Both the position numbers and the translations under genes were made by a program. Below the pieces are notes generated by a model. The model was not told where the DNA came from and made no database searches. It saw nothing but the letters and a program-made list of their open reading frames with translations. Below are positions 18,299-27,855 of a stretch of 64,000 bases of DNA, one piece after another (the first letter of the stretch is position 1; each line of letters begins with the position of its first letter). This DNA is from Leyella lascolaii (GTDB taxonomy: Bacteria > Bacteroidota > Bacteroidia > Bacteroidales > Bacteroidaceae), in the NCBI RefSeq assembly GCF_900079775.1, contig NZ_LT556035.1, forward strand, positions 80,048 through 144,047. The letters are read 5' to 3'.

Positions 18299-18355
18299 AA
18301 TTTAGTATAAATAAAAACTCCAAGAATAAATCTAATCATGGATTTAATCGTGCTA

Positions 18356-18363
18356 CAAAATTA
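18356..18363 (-). promoter_or_regulatory. Candidate -7 element for the DUF2582-type gene
   Basis: Minus-strand TAATTTTG, 58 bases upstream of the start codon. Confidence 0.5.
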
Positions 18364-18432
18364 CGATTATTTTTTTATTTACTGCTTTTGTTAATGAAGA
18401 AAAAGAGACTTTTTACTTATTGTCGGAAGCCT

Positions 18433-20202
18433 TCAACTATTTTCTTGATTTAAGTCAACCTTTATCTTCAATTCCTCAAGCTGTTTCTTATCCAATTCTG
18501 AAGGAGCATCAAGCATGACATCCCTTCCACTGTTGTTCTTGGGGAATGCGATACAGTCACGAATCGAATCCAACCCTGCCATTATAGACACAAAGCGATC
18601 AAGACCAAATGCGAGACCAGCATGAGGTGGCGCACCGTATTTAAATGCATTGATAAGGAACCCGAACTGTGCCATAGCTCTCTCATGTGTAAATCCAAGA
18701 ATATCGAACATTTTCTCTTGGAGCTTGCAGTCATGTATACGGATGCTGCCGCCACCTACCTCTATGCCATTGCATACGAAATCGTAAGCCATCGCTCTCA
18801 CGCGCTCCGGATGCTTGTCAAGCAGCGGGATATCATCGGGATTTGGCATAGTGAACGGATGGTGTGTAGCCATCAAACGCTGCTCCTCATCACTCCACTC
18901 AAACAAAGGAAAATCTACAATCCACAAACATTCAAATTTATCTTTGTCACGCAGCCCTAAACGCTCACCCATCTCAAGACGCAAAGCACACAACTGAACA
19001 CGTGTCTTGTTTGGCTTATCACCGCTCAATATAAGAAGAAGGTCACCGTCATTTGCTCCGACCTTTTTCTTTAATGCCATCATTGTTTCAGGGCTGTAAA
19101 ACTTGTCAATGCTGCTTTTTATTGTACCGTCTTCGTTAAACTTAACATAGACAAGTCCTTTGGCACCGATCTGCGGTTTCTTTACAAAGTCAGTAATCTG
19201 ATCGAGTTGTTTTCTTGTATATCCTGCACATCCCGGAACACAAATACCTCCTATATATTCCGCATCATTGAACACCTGAAAAGATCCGCTTCCCTTCAAT
19301 ACGTCCATCAACTCTACAAATTCCATTCCGAATCTGAGGTCTGGCTTATCGCTGCCATAGCGCCGCATTGCCTCATTCCATGTCATCTGCTGCAACTTAG
19401 CAGGCAGTTCTACGCCACGTACCTCCTTGAACAGATGACGTGCCATATCTTCAAACAGACATATAACATCTTCCTGATCAACAAACGACATTTCACAGTC
19501 TATCTGCGTAAATTCCGGCTGACGGTCTGCGCGCAAATCCTCATCACGGAAGCATTTGGCAATCTGAAAGTACCTGTCAAAACCGCTAACCATAAGCAAC
19601 TGTTTCAGAGTCTGAGGGCTTTGAGGCAAAGCGTAGAACTGTCCCGGATTCATACGGGAAGGGACGACAAAATCCCTCGCACCTTCCGGAGTACTTCCAA
19701 TAAGAATAGGAGTCTCGACTTCGATAAAGTCCTTCGAGTCAAGGAAATTCCTTATAAGAATAGTCATACGGTGGCGCAATTCCAGATTCTTTCGTACAAC
19801 CGGACGTCTAAGATCAAGATAACGATATTTCATTCTGATATCATCACCGCCGTCGGTCTTATCTTCTATCGTAAACGGGGGTGTCATACTCTCGGAAAGA
19901 ACGTTCAGAGTATTGACAATTATCTCTACGTCTCCTGTCGGAAGATTCGGATTCTTACTCTGACGTTCGCTCACAACTCCTGTCACCTGCACACAGTACT
20001 CACGTCCAAGCTTCCCTGCCCTGTCACACAGTTCGATGCTGTCAGCTTCGTTGAACACAAGCTGAGTTATACCATATCTATCGCGCAAATCGACAAATAT
20101 CATTCCGCCCATTTTTCTTACGCGTTGAACCCATCCTGCCAACGTAACGGTTTTGCCGGAATCAGAAAGCCTTAGCTCTCCACACGTATTACTTCTATAC
20201 AT
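18433..20202 (-). CDS. aspS: Aspartyl-tRNA synthetase
   Basis: A 589-residue class II synthetase of the bacterial type. In order: an N-terminal OB-fold anticodon-binding domain ([20 protein letters not shown]), motif 2 [18 protein letters not shown], a bacterial GAD insertion domain about residues 300-420, and motif 3 with [13 protein letters not shown]. It charges tRNA-Asp, and possibly tRNA-Asn if the cell uses the transamidation route, which cannot be told here. The start at 20202 fits the family and the promoter at 20231. It is not obviously co-transcribed with the downstream DUF2582-type gene. Confidence 0.97.
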   Translation of the reverse strand: MYRSNTCGELRLSDSGKTVTLAGWVQRVRKMGGMIFVDLRDRYGITQLVFNEADSIELCDRAGKLGREYCVQVTGVVSERQSKNPNLPTGDVEIIVNTLNVLSESMTPPFTIEDKTDGGDDIRMKYRYLDLRRPVVRKNLELRHRMTILIRNFLDSKDFIEVETPILIGSTPEGARDFVVPSRMNPGQFYALPQSPQTLKQLLMVSGFDRYFQIAKCFRDEDLRADRQPEFTQIDCEMSFVDQEDVICLFEDMARHLFKEVRGVELPAKLQQMTWNEAMRRYGSDKPDLRFGMEFVELMDVLKGSGSFQVFNDAEYIGGICVPGCAGYTRKQLDQITDFVKKPQIGAKGLVYVKFNEDGTIKSSIDKFYSPETMMALKKKVGANDGDLLLILSGDKPNKTRVQLCALRLEMGERLGLRDKDKFECLWIVDFPLFEWSDEEQRLMATHHPFTMPNPDDIPLLDKHPERVRAMAYDFVCNGIEVGGGSIRIHDCKLQEKMFDILGFTHERAMAQFGFLINAFKYGAPPHAGLAFGLDRFVSIMAGLDSIRDCIAFPKNNSGRDVMLDAPSELDKKQLEELKIKVDLNQENS

Positions 20203-20230
20203 ATTTTATTATAAACATTTTTACTTTCTG

Positions 20231-20238
20231 CAAAAGTA
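20231..20238 (-). promoter_or_regulatory. -7 element of aspS
   Basis: Minus-strand TACTTTTG followed by C, 29 bases upstream of the aspS ATG. Confidence 0.6.
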
Positions 20239-20396
20239 CAACAATTCTTTGAAAAGCAGAAAAAACACGACATATATATTCTCGCTTAATGCAAACCACA
20301 AGCAATCAACGCCTATTACGGTTTAAGATTTGCAGTGATATATTAATTATTGTGAAAATAAAGACATGGTCTCCTACATCACTATATCTTTTTTAT

Positions 20397-20404
20397 TACT
20401 TTTG
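20397..20404 (+). promoter_or_regulatory. -7 element of the DUF1573 gene
   Basis: TACTTTTG followed by C, 23 bases upstream of the ATG at 20427. It argues against the longer frame beginning at 20289. Confidence 0.6.
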
Positions 20405-20426
20405 CAATGAAATAAAACAACACATT

Positions 20427-20819
20427 ATGAAAAGGATTCTTTTTATATCTCTTTTATTGTTGTCCACTGTAAATTTTGCTCTGGCACAAAAAAAATACGC
20501 CGAAATTAAATTTGAGAACACGACATACGATTTTGGCAAATTTCCTGAAAGCGATCCGGTACAGAAATGTGTATTCACATTTACAAATACCGGGAATACG
20601 CCTCTTGTTATAAAACAGGCTATCGCAAGTTGTGGCTGCACAGTTCCTTCATACACAAAGAAGCCTATTGAACCAGGTGAGAAAGGTGAGATTAAAGTCA
20701 CATACAGCGGAAGAGGAACATTTCCCGCACGTTTCAAGAAAACCATAACCGTACGCACAAACGGTGTCAATGAGACAGTACGCCTATACATTGTAGGTGA
20801 GATGACTGAAGAAAAATAA
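20427..20819 (+). CDS. Exported DUF1573 protein
   Basis: A 130-residue protein with a signal peptide (MKRILFISLLLLSTVNFALA) and a single immunoglobulin-like DUF1573 domain. The diagnostic core is FENTTYDFGKFPESDPVQ, then FTNTGNTPLVI and SCGCTVPSY, with the two Cys of the SCGCT motif. DUF1573 proteins are abundant in Bacteroidetes envelopes and their role is unknown. The start is set by the signal peptide and promoter. It is a single-gene unit closed by the terminator at 20851-20890. Confidence 0.88.
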   Translation: MKRILFISLLLLSTVNFALAQKKYAEIKFENTTYDFGKFPESDPVQKCVFTFTNTGNTPLVIKQAIASCGCTVPSYTKKPIEPGEKGEIKVTYSGRGTFPARFKKTITVRTNGVNETVRLYIVGEMTEEK

Positions 20820-20850
20820 ATACAAAATCATTTTCACATAATCGAAACAT

Positions 20851-20890
20851 AATAATCTCCAATTACCGAAACATGTATTTGGAGATTATT
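20851..20890 (+). terminator. Terminator after the DUF1573 gene
   Basis: A perfect 12-bp stem, AATAATCTCCAA at 20851-20862 and its complement at 20879-20890, followed by TCTTTT. Confidence 0.75.
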
Positions 20891-20958
20891 TCTTTTATAA
20901 AAAACATCTACACTGGCAGATATACATCCATTTATAATAACAACACCTGTCACATAGC

Positions 20959-21765
20959 ATGATATTTTATTTCTCAGCTACCGGTAATACAAAATGGGCT
21001 GCAAGGCAAATTTGTAAAAACACTGGGGATGATTTGTTATATATACCGGATATCGTCAACAAACACGAGTTCACTCTAAAAGACGGTGAATCCATCGGAT
21101 TCTGTTTCCCTGTACACGGATGGCGTCCGCCAATAATCGTGAGGGAATTTGTCAGACGGCTGCATATATCCAACTATAAAGACAATTACTGTTATGCTGT
21201 ATGTACAGCCGGTGACACCGTTGGTGAGACAATCAGGCTACTCGAACATGACCTTTCAATATCCGGGATAACCCTCAACAGTTCATTTTCGCTGATTATG
21301 CCCGAGTCATACGTCGGTCTGCCATTTATGGATGTCGACACTCCTCAAAAAGAGAAACAGAAAATAAACGATGCCGACAGGACTTTGCAACAATACATAA
21401 ATCACATCAGGGCAAAGCAACGCGGCTTGAGAAATCTCACCATAGGGCGATGGCCTCGGATTAACAGCCGCCTTATCGGTCATCTGTTCCTGAAATATCT
21501 TGTAAAGGATACGCCATTCAGAGTGAACAATGACAAATGCATCAAATGCGGCATATGCTCGAGCATATGCCCTGTACACGACATAAAGGGCGGTATCGGC
21601 ACCAAACCGGAATGGTTGCACAACGGCAAATGTCTCACATGCTTCTCATGCTACCATCACTGCCCTACAAAAGCTATCAGCTTCGGTTCTGCAACCAGGA
21701 ATAAAGGACAATACTGGTACGGGCACAAAAAGAATCCAACACTAAAACAACCAAATCAAAAATAA
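20959..21765 (+). CDS. EFR1-type flavodoxin/ferredoxin fusion protein
   Basis: A 268-residue redox protein. The N-terminal flavodoxin-like half begins MIFYFSATGNTKWAARQI, with an SATGNT phosphate-binding loop for FMN. The C-terminal half carries two [4Fe-4S] motifs, CIKCGICSSICPV and CLTCFSCYHHCPT, about residues 194-235. This matches EFR1-family ferredoxins, which shuttle electrons in anaerobes; the physiological partner is unknown. It is separated by one base from the M6 protease gene, so the pair is co-transcribed despite no obvious functional link. Confidence 0.85.
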   Translation: MIFYFSATGNTKWAARQICKNTGDDLLYIPDIVNKHEFTLKDGESIGFCFPVHGWRPPIIVREFVRRLHISNYKDNYCYAVCTAGDTVGETIRLLEHDLSISGITLNSSFSLIMPESYVGLPFMDVDTPQKEKQKINDADRTLQQYINHIRAKQRGLRNLTIGRWPRINSRLIGHLFLKYLVKDTPFRVNNDKCIKCGICSSICPVHDIKGGIGTKPEWLHNGKCLTCFSCYHHCPTKAISFGSATRNKGQYWYGHKKNPTLKQPNQK

Positions 21766-21766
21766 T

Positions 21767-23551
21767 ATGAGACACATTCTAATTATTTTCATGCTTATGG
21801 CATGTGCAGTCACGTCCCGGGCTGCGAAAGCCAATTCCACGCCATTCTCTGTAAAGCAGAGCGACGGGACTACAATAACTGTCAGACTTCACGGTGACGA
21901 GAATTTCAGCTGGTACACCACCATGGACAACGTGGTTCTTGCACGTTCGGGCAATGACTTCTTTATCGCAGACATTGATGCCATCGGCAACATCACGCCA
22001 ACCTCACAGCTCGCCCATGAGAAAGAAGAACGTTCGTCAAATGAAATCTCGCTCGTTAAAAAACAGAATCTGAAAGCGTTCTTCTCTGATAACGCAGACA
22101 AGAACCGTATCCCCATGTTACGTGAACCTATTGCGCCGACATACAATCCTCCATATTTTCCCAGTACGGGCTCTCCTACTGCCATTGTCATACTTGTGGA
22201 GTTCAAGGACGAGAAGTTCACAGTGAATGATCCCCAAGCAGTATTCGACCAGTATCTCAATGGTGACGAACAGAAAGAAATGGGCTATGGAGAAAGCCTC
22301 AACTACGGAAGTGTGAAAAAATTCTTCACCGACATGAGCTTCGGAAAATACCAACCTAACTTCGATATCATTGGCCCTGTAACACTGTCAAAGGACATGG
22401 CATATTATGGAAAGAACAGCGGTTCTACAAAAGACGTCAACTGTAGTGAAATGATAAAGGAAGCCTGCGCTCTGGCTTCTGAAAAGACAGACTTCTCCAC
22501 ACCTAAATATGACATCAACGCCGACGGCATTGTAGACCTTGTATACATAATATATGCAGGATACGGAGAAAGCAACGGTGCCGACCCGAACACAATCTGG
22601 GCGAAATCAGGTATCGGAAGTTTCGGAACATACAACGGCATGAGCGTGCAGCGGTATGGTCTGAACAATGAGCTGAACTCCAATCCTTATGTTACATCAG
22701 GCATGTTTGTAACACCCAAAATAAACGGTATCGGACTGTTCTGTCATGAGTTCTCACACTGTCTCGGGCTCCCCGACCTTTATCCTTATTCAGCCGCCGC
22801 ACAGATAGACAATCAGGCGATGGAATACTGGAGCATCATGGACGGAGGCGAGTACACTTACTACGGATATTGCCCTACCGCCTACACGGCATGGGAACGC
22901 GAAGCTCTCGGATGGCATTCCATCACCACACTTGAGAACAACGCCACCATTACTGCCACACCTATAAGCGACGGCGGACAGTCATACAAGATGGTGAACA
23001 ATGCCGACGAATCTGAATACATCGTACTTGAAAACATCCAGAAGAAAGGATGGAACAGTTATTCCATCGGGCATGGTCTCATTGCCTACCATGTGAAATG
23101 GCCAAAGAGTACGGTTGCATTCAACGACCGTCCTAACGAGACACCCGAGAAGCCGGGCTTTGCCCTAATCCCAGCCGACGGCATACTCATATCGTCATAT
23201 AATCAAGAACTCAAAAAAGAATACCAGAGCAGCCACAAGGGTGACCCATTCCCCGGAGAAAAAAACGTCACATCGCTGACTTACGACATGGGATTGCCAA
23301 ACTTCCGATGGTACACAGAAGGTCCGGAAGTAAAGAAGGCTCTCAGAAACATAACAGAGGACACTACCGCAGGGACTGTCACCTTCAACTATGTGCATGA
23401 CACAAGCACCGCCATCGGTATGCCGTCTGTCATCCCGACAGAAGACGACACACGCATTTATACCATTAACGGCACATACATCGGGAATGACAAGTCCGCA
23501 GCCGGTAAAGGCATATACATCACCGGAGGAAAGAAAATAATAATGAAATAA
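21767..23551 (+). CDS. M6-family metalloprotease, secreted
   Basis: A 594-residue exported protease with a signal peptide ending near SRAA. The N-terminal region (about residues 25-100) resembles the propeptide of M6 proteases. The zinc site is H327-E328-x-x-H331 in FCHEFSHCLGLPDLY, with the extended Asp as third-ligand candidate. The last 30 residues (RIYTINGTYIGNDKSAAG, then KGIYITGGKKIIMK) resemble a short C-terminal tail seen on secreted Prevotella proteins and loosely the T9SS sorting signal. Likely an extracellular or surface protease degrading host or dietary protein, by inference. Confidence 0.88.
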   Translation: MRHILIIFMLMACAVTSRAAKANSTPFSVKQSDGTTITVRLHGDENFSWYTTMDNVVLARSGNDFFIADIDAIGNITPTSQLAHEKEERSSNEISLVKKQNLKAFFSDNADKNRIPMLREPIAPTYNPPYFPSTGSPTAIVILVEFKDEKFTVNDPQAVFDQYLNGDEQKEMGYGESLNYGSVKKFFTDMSFGKYQPNFDIIGPVTLSKDMAYYGKNSGSTKDVNCSEMIKEACALASEKTDFSTPKYDINADGIVDLVYIIYAGYGESNGADPNTIWAKSGIGSFGTYNGMSVQRYGLNNELNSNPYVTSGMFVTPKINGIGLFCHEFSHCLGLPDLYPYSAAAQIDNQAMEYWSIMDGGEYTYYGYCPTAYTAWEREALGWHSITTLENNATITATPISDGGQSYKMVNNADESEYIVLENIQKKGWNSYSIGHGLIAYHVKWPKSTVAFNDRPNETPEKPGFALIPADGILISSYNQELKKEYQSSHKGDPFPGEKNVTSLTYDMGLPNFRWYTEGPEVKKALRNITEDTTAGTVTFNYVHDTSTAIGMPSVIPTEDDTRIYTINGTYIGNDKSAAGKGIYITGGKKIIMK

Positions 23552-23570
23552 GAATAATTTCTCTGAAAAG

Positions 23571-23604
23571 AAACAGTGGCACGGAAGTAATCGCGCCACT
23601 GTTT
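23571..23604 (+). terminator. Terminator after the M6 protease gene
   Basis: A 10-bp stem, AAACAGTGGC at 23571-23580 and its complement at 23595-23604, followed by TT and TATATT. Confidence 0.8.
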
Positions 23605-23665
23605 TTATATTCTGACAAATATCATAATCCACAAAGCCGATATCAGCCGACACCGCCAACTGCCA

Positions 23666-24250
23666 TCACCACCAATATGGCTTTTCGTCAATAAATACAA
23701 GAACCTTAGCATTCACATCACTATATCCTGTACTGTTATCAACAAGACTGTCGTTCACAAATGTCAGATAAGTCAGCAAAGGATGCGAATAACAGTACGG
23801 GCCGAGTTTGCCGTCCCTGTTATAGTAAATCTTCGGGAAATATTTTTTCTTGAAACAAGCCTTGTTCCTCTCCGACATCTTAAAGAAGTTATTCTTATAA
23901 TCTGTCTTTGAGACACCGCAGCCCATAATGAAAAACACATCCTCGCCATCCACATTGCATATGAAGCTGACAGGATATTTATCAAGCTCGGCTGGGTCTG
24001 CGAAAGGCCTGAGCACATAGCGTACAGTCGAGTCATTTATTGTCTTGCACCATACACTGGTATAAACCTTGGTACCCTCATATGCAGGATGCTGGTCTTC
24101 TCTCTTCCTGTATTCTATTATCTCCCGTTCCAATGCCTTGTTGTTAAGCACAAGACGATCGAAATCACAGTTCTTTTCCTCGCGGCATCCGCATAAAGCC
24201 AATACTAATATAACCGCAGCTACTGTATTAAACAACACCTTCGCTTTCAT
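23666..24250 (-). CDS. Lipoprotein of a local paralogous family, member 1
   Basis: A 194-residue lipoprotein: short signal sequence and lipobox LALCGC, then LVLNNKALEREIIEYRKRED. It shares a clear pattern with the other members here: LNNKxLEREII, WCKTINDSTVRY, a (C/V)DGEDVFF-type segment, KKYFPxxY, and LTFxNDSLV before a short C-terminal strand. This is the most divergent of the three closest copies and ends in KPYWW. I recognise no database family. The start could also be at 24256. Function unknown; the lipid anchor suggests the periplasmic face of a membrane. Confidence 0.7.
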   Translation of the reverse strand: MKAKVLFNTVAAVILVLALCGCREEKNCDFDRLVLNNKALEREIIEYRKREDQHPAYEGTKVYTSVWCKTINDSTVRYVLRPFADPAELDKYPVSFICNVDGEDVFFIMGCGVSKTDYKNNFFKMSERNKACFKKKYFPKIYYNRDGKLGPYCYSHPLLTYLTFVNDSLVDNSTGYSDVNAKVLVFIDEKPYWW

Positions 24251-24374
24251 AAACATTACATTTTTATTTAATTATTTACACATTATCTTCATTTCCATCC
24301 GTCGGCAGGTGCATTATCATAATTTAGCATCACCGTTTTTATACAGCCTCCATCATTTAAGAATAAAACAATCA

Positions 24375-24953
24375 CTACCAGAAATACTCCTTGTCACCCA
24401 CTCTTACTTTCACTCTGTCGAAAGGCATGCCTCGCTTATATGCCTTACTTACAAGTCTGTCGTTAATGAATGTGAGATGACAGTGTTCCGGATGGGAAAT
24501 ACCTATTACTCCTGTATTTATACGACCTTCTTCGTAAAGCTCCGGAAAATACTTTCTCTTGTAACGCTCTTTGTCTTCATCAGACCATTTAAAAGGATTA
24601 TTATTACGAAAATCCATCCTCGATGCTCCAATCTGTGAGAAAAAGAACACGTCCTCACCATCTACTCTACATATAAAAAGAATCGGATCCATATCCAAAC
24701 CATTGGGATATGACCATGGGAAAAGCGTGTATCTCACAGTAGAATCGTTTATAGTCTTACACCACACACCGGTATATACTTTAATTCCATTATAAAAAGG
24801 GTATTGATCTGGACGCCCTCTATATTTTATTATCTCCCGTTCCAACACTTTGTTGTTCAACACCATGCGGTCGAAATCACGGAACTTGTCTTTATGGCAA
24901 CCACAAAGCATTAACAATACAATAAATACGAATATTGCCTCATGCATTTTCAT
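24375..24953 (-). CDS. Lipoprotein of a local paralogous family, member 2
   Basis: A 192-residue lipoprotein with lipobox LMLCGC followed by HKDKFRDFDRMVLNNKVLER. It carries the family landmarks WCKTINDSTVRYTL, FICRVDGEDVFFF, KRKYFPELYEEG, CHLTFINDRLV and KVRVGDKEYFW. It is closest to the broken copy at 27185-27762: their C-terminal thirds are nearly identical at base level, indicating recent duplication. It is intact, so it serves as the reference for reading the frameshift. No family or function is recognised. Confidence 0.75.
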   Translation of the reverse strand: MKMHEAIFVFIVLLMLCGCHKDKFRDFDRMVLNNKVLEREIIKYRGRPDQYPFYNGIKVYTGVWCKTINDSTVRYTLFPWSYPNGLDMDPILFICRVDGEDVFFFSQIGASRMDFRNNNPFKWSDEDKERYKRKYFPELYEEGRINTGVIGISHPEHCHLTFINDRLVSKAYKRGMPFDRVKVRVGDKEYFW

Positions 24954-25146
24954 AATTATCTTTCTTTAAACCAATTTATTATTATCATTACGCCGACCCG
25001 TCATAAGACATATTCTGAGTGTATATTTGTCATTCATTATTTCCGTATTGTCTTTAAATGCACATCTTTCCATTATGCATAAACTACAACTAATGCGAGT
25101 TTACTGCCCTGGCTGATAAAATATTTATAGCACACGGATCGTTGTC

Positions 25147-25875
25147 CTATATCGATTCTATACGTCTGAGTGAAAGACACACTTTCTTGCTTATAATAAT
25201 GTTTGGCGGTGATACGGAAGATTTCAACCCGACATTTCTCTTCATGAACCGTTTCAAAGAGATAATTTCGACATCGCCAACCGCAACATCCGCGACATAC
25301 ACATTGTACGGTCTTAATATGCTGTTCCAGTTGTTCACCATTCTGCTACTCTTTACAATATCCGAGAAACAGCCTTTGTCTATATTCCTTGACAACGATT
25401 GTCTGCGCCTTATGTATTCCTCGGTCATATCAACGGTTGCCGTTCCTCCAAAACTGAGGTCTAAATAAATTTTGCACGTATCCGATATTCCTACCTCCAA
25501 AGGCAAAGAGTCCAACGCATTACTCATCATCATAAAATTCTGCTCATAGCTTGTCTTGAAGTATTTTTGCTTATAATCACCGATAAATGCCACTGTAGTG
25601 TCGTTATAATCTACCGGATGATGTACTACATAATTTATTCCTTCCTCAATTTTAACAATATCTTCATCTCCATATGCTGACTTTGCCTCTACAAGATACT
25701 CAGACAGTTCATTGCCAGATTGCAGATGAAACGAATAATATCGAGGAGAATAATAAACATTATACGATATGCAAAGCGTAGTGTCACTACCGCTTGTTTT
25801 CTTATCCACGGCTGCGTTGTCACACGACATCATCACATAAAGCAGTAATAAAAAAACTAAAATTATATTCTTCAT
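25147..25875 (-). CDS. Unrelated lipoprotein in the lipoprotein island
   Basis: A 242-residue protein with a lipoprotein signal (MKNIILVFLLLLYVMMSCDN). It shows none of the motifs of its neighbours. A central segment (LDLSFGGTATVDMTEEYIRR) and a C-terminal half with RMVNNWNSILRPYNVYVADV are distinctive but match nothing I know. The sequence is visibly A+T-rich relative to the genes beyond 29 kb. It interrupts the paralogue series, as though inserted between copies. Function unknown. Confidence 0.6.
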   Translation of the reverse strand: MKNIILVFLLLLYVMMSCDNAAVDKKTSGSDTTLCISYNVYYSPRYYSFHLQSGNELSEYLVEAKSAYGDEDIVKIEEGINYVVHHPVDYNDTTVAFIGDYKQKYFKTSYEQNFMMMSNALDSLPLEVGISDTCKIYLDLSFGGTATVDMTEEYIRRRQSLSRNIDKGCFSDIVKSSRMVNNWNSILRPYNVYVADVAVGDVEIISLKRFMKRNVGLKSSVSPPNIIISKKVCLSLRRIESI

Positions 25876-25950
25876 ATTATACTGTATTTTTATTATGATG
25901 TATATACCATATTATACATATCTCTCCCAAACTGTGAAAGGAACAACCGT

Positions 25951-26520
25951 CTAAATATAAAGTTCCTTTTCTCCTATTTTTATCTTGAACTTATCCACAT
26001 GACATCCGCGGCTGATTCTTTTGTCTATCAGCTTTCCGTTCAGAAACGTCAGATAACAGTTCTCACCGTCATATACTGTCTGATACCACTCCCTGCCTGT
26101 GCGCTGTGCCTCATACTCCTGTGGGTAATATTTCCTAAGATAATACATATAAGCCCACTCGTCCATATCAAAAAGCATATCCGGATAAGAATTTGCAGCA
26201 ACCATTGTGAACATAACGTCACGTCCGCCCACCCTGCACACGAAGTGGAAAGGTGAGACACGCCAGCTCCAGCCCTGTGAATTATAAAACAATATGTATC
26301 TTTTTATAGAATCATTAATATCCTTACAACCTACATTCACCATGAAATTTCTGTTGCCGCTCTCCTTTTCCTTCTCTTTGGTAAAAGCTATTATCTCACG
26401 CTCCAACTCCTTATTGTCAAGCTCCAGAAAATATTCTTCCGGACGCGCGTCGTGTCTGCATCCTGCAAGAAGTAACAGACATACCGATAAGAACACGACT
26501 GTCTCCAACACTTTTCTCAT
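25951..26520 (-). CDS. Lipoprotein of a local paralogous family, member 3
   Basis: A 189-residue lipoprotein (MRKVLETVVFLSVCLLLLAG then C). It is a more distant family member, retaining LDNKELEREIIAFTKEKEKE, VGCKDINDSIKRYIL, FVCRVGGRDVMFTM, LRKYYPQEYEAQ, CYLTFLNGKLIDKR and KIKIGEKELYI. The order and spacing of these blocks match members 1 and 2, so common descent is clear despite divergence. The next gene, member 4, is ten bases upstream on the same strand, suggesting the two are co-transcribed. No family name or function is recognised. Confidence 0.68.
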   Translation of the reverse strand: MRKVLETVVFLSVCLLLLAGCRHDARPEEYFLELDNKELEREIIAFTKEKEKESGNRNFMVNVGCKDINDSIKRYILFYNSQGWSWRVSPFHFVCRVGGRDVMFTMVAANSYPDMLFDMDEWAYMYYLRKYYPQEYEAQRTGREWYQTVYDGENCYLTFLNGKLIDKRISRGCHVDKFKIKIGEKELYI

Positions 26521-26530
26521 ATTATTATAT

Positions 26531-27028
26531 TTATATCCATTCCATACGTTTATCTATAATCCTGCCATACAGGAAGGTGATTATACACTTCTTGTATCTT
26601 ATCTGAGGCGGATACACTTTCTTTCCGGCTTTGTACAGGCTGTACTCTTCCGGAAAGTATTTTTTCATGAAATATTCCTTATCCTCTTTCCTCATTCTGA
26701 ACAGAGGACGTCTGCGGTCATACCCCGCCATCATCGTAACGAGAACATCATAGTCTCCCGCCTTACTCACAAATTCAAACGGATAATCCCATGAGTCTGA
26801 CGAGAAATCACAATAAAGTCCGCAACGGCTTATCGAATCATTCACCTGCCAATAACGCATGTTGACGACAAAATCTCTGCCATCATAAAGCTTTTTCTTT
26901 TCATCGGCAAAATCTATTATTGCCTTCTCCAACTCACTGTTCTTTATACTCAGCGAGTGTCTGTATTCAGTCTTGTCGCATGAGAAAAGGCATGCAAGCA
27001 CAACCGTTAATATAATAATCCTGTTCAT
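26531..27028 (-). CDS. Lipoprotein of a local paralogous family, member 4
   Basis: A 165-residue lipoprotein (MNRIIILTVVLACLFSCDKT). It keeps IKNSELEKAIIDFADEKKKL, YWQVNDSISRCGL, FVSKAGDYDVLVTM, MKKYFPEEYSLYKAG, CIITFLYGRIIDKR, and then ends early without the final strand of the other members. The start is set at 27028; an ATG at 27034 closer to the GAGGAGGAG ribosome-binding site is an alternative. A long upstream frame to 27091 is ignored because it would run through the remnant at 27069. Function unknown. Confidence 0.62.
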   Translation of the reverse strand: MNRIIILTVVLACLFSCDKTEYRHSLSIKNSELEKAIIDFADEKKKLYDGRDFVVNMRYWQVNDSISRCGLYCDFSSDSWDYPFEFVSKAGDYDVLVTMMAGYDRRRPLFRMRKEDKEYFMKKYFPEEYSLYKAGKKVYPPQIRYKKCIITFLYGRIIDKRMEWI

Positions 27029-27068
27029 TATCATCTCCTCCTCTCTATCTTTTGTAAACCATCCCACG

Positions 27069-27125
27069 CTACCTGAGATATTCCTTGTCACCGACCCTTA
27101 CCTTCACTTTGCCGAAAGAAATCCA
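27069..27125 (-). pseudogene. C-terminal stub of another lipoprotein paralogue
   Basis: About 18 codons on the minus strand read WISFGKVKVRVGDKEYLR and a stop. The block FGKVKVRVGDKEYLR matches the C-terminal end of members 2 and 5 (FDRVKVRVGDKEYFW). Nothing upstream continues the homology before the stop of the next copy at 27185, so this is a leftover of a deleted copy. Confidence 0.6.
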
Positions 27126-27184
27126 CTATTAAAGTACATTATACATCGGATTTACTACATTTCATTATACTTGTCATACAATAG

Positions 27185-27762
27185 CTACCAGAAATACTCC
27201 TTGTTCCCCACTCTTACTTTCACCCTGTCGAAAGGCATGCCTCGCTTATATGCCTTACTTACAAGACTGTCATTGATAAATGTGAGATGACATAGTTCCG
27301 GATGGGAAATACCTATTACTCCTGTATTTATACGACCTTCTTCGTAAATCTCCGAAAAATACTTTCTCTTGAAACGCTCTTTGTCTCCATCAGCCATTTG
27401 AAAGGGTTATTACGAAAATCTATCCTCGATACTCCAAGCTGGGATAAAAAGAACACATCTTCACCACCGACATTACATATAAAAAAAACCGGTCTCGTAT
27501 CTAAAGCATCAGGATATGATAGTGGGGCAAGCGTGTATCTCACTGTAGAATCGTTTATCGTCTTGCACCATACGCTGGTATAGACTTTAATTCCCTCATA
27601 AAAAGGATATTGATCTGACCGTCCTCTATATTTTATTATCTCCCGTTCCAACACCTTGTTATTCAATACCATGCGGTCAAAATCACGGAACTTGTCTTTA
27701 TGGCAACCGCAAAGAAACAACAGGAACAATACATATAACAACACCACTCTATTATTCATCAT
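27185..27762 (-). pseudogene. Frameshifted lipoprotein paralogue, member 5
   Basis: The first part (27762 to about 27394) reads a normal lipoprotein: lipobox LFLCGC, HKDKFRDFDRMVLNNKVLER, WCKTINDSTVRYTL, FICNVGGEDVFFL, NNPFKW. The frame then runs into unrelated sequence and stops at 27328. The expected continuation (DGDKERFKRKYF through KVRVGNKEYFW) lies in another frame to 27185. Comparison with member 2 shows one base missing next to 27393-27394, where member 2 has TGGTCTGA in coding sense and this copy has TGGCTGA. An in-frame codon is also missing nearby. A sequencing error cannot be excluded. Confidence 0.8.
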
Positions 27763-27855
27763 ACTTTCTAATTAATCTCTACTGTAATCAGATTATGAAT
27801 TTACGATACACTACGATTGACAAGAAAAGCCAGAATCTATATCAATTATCAATAT

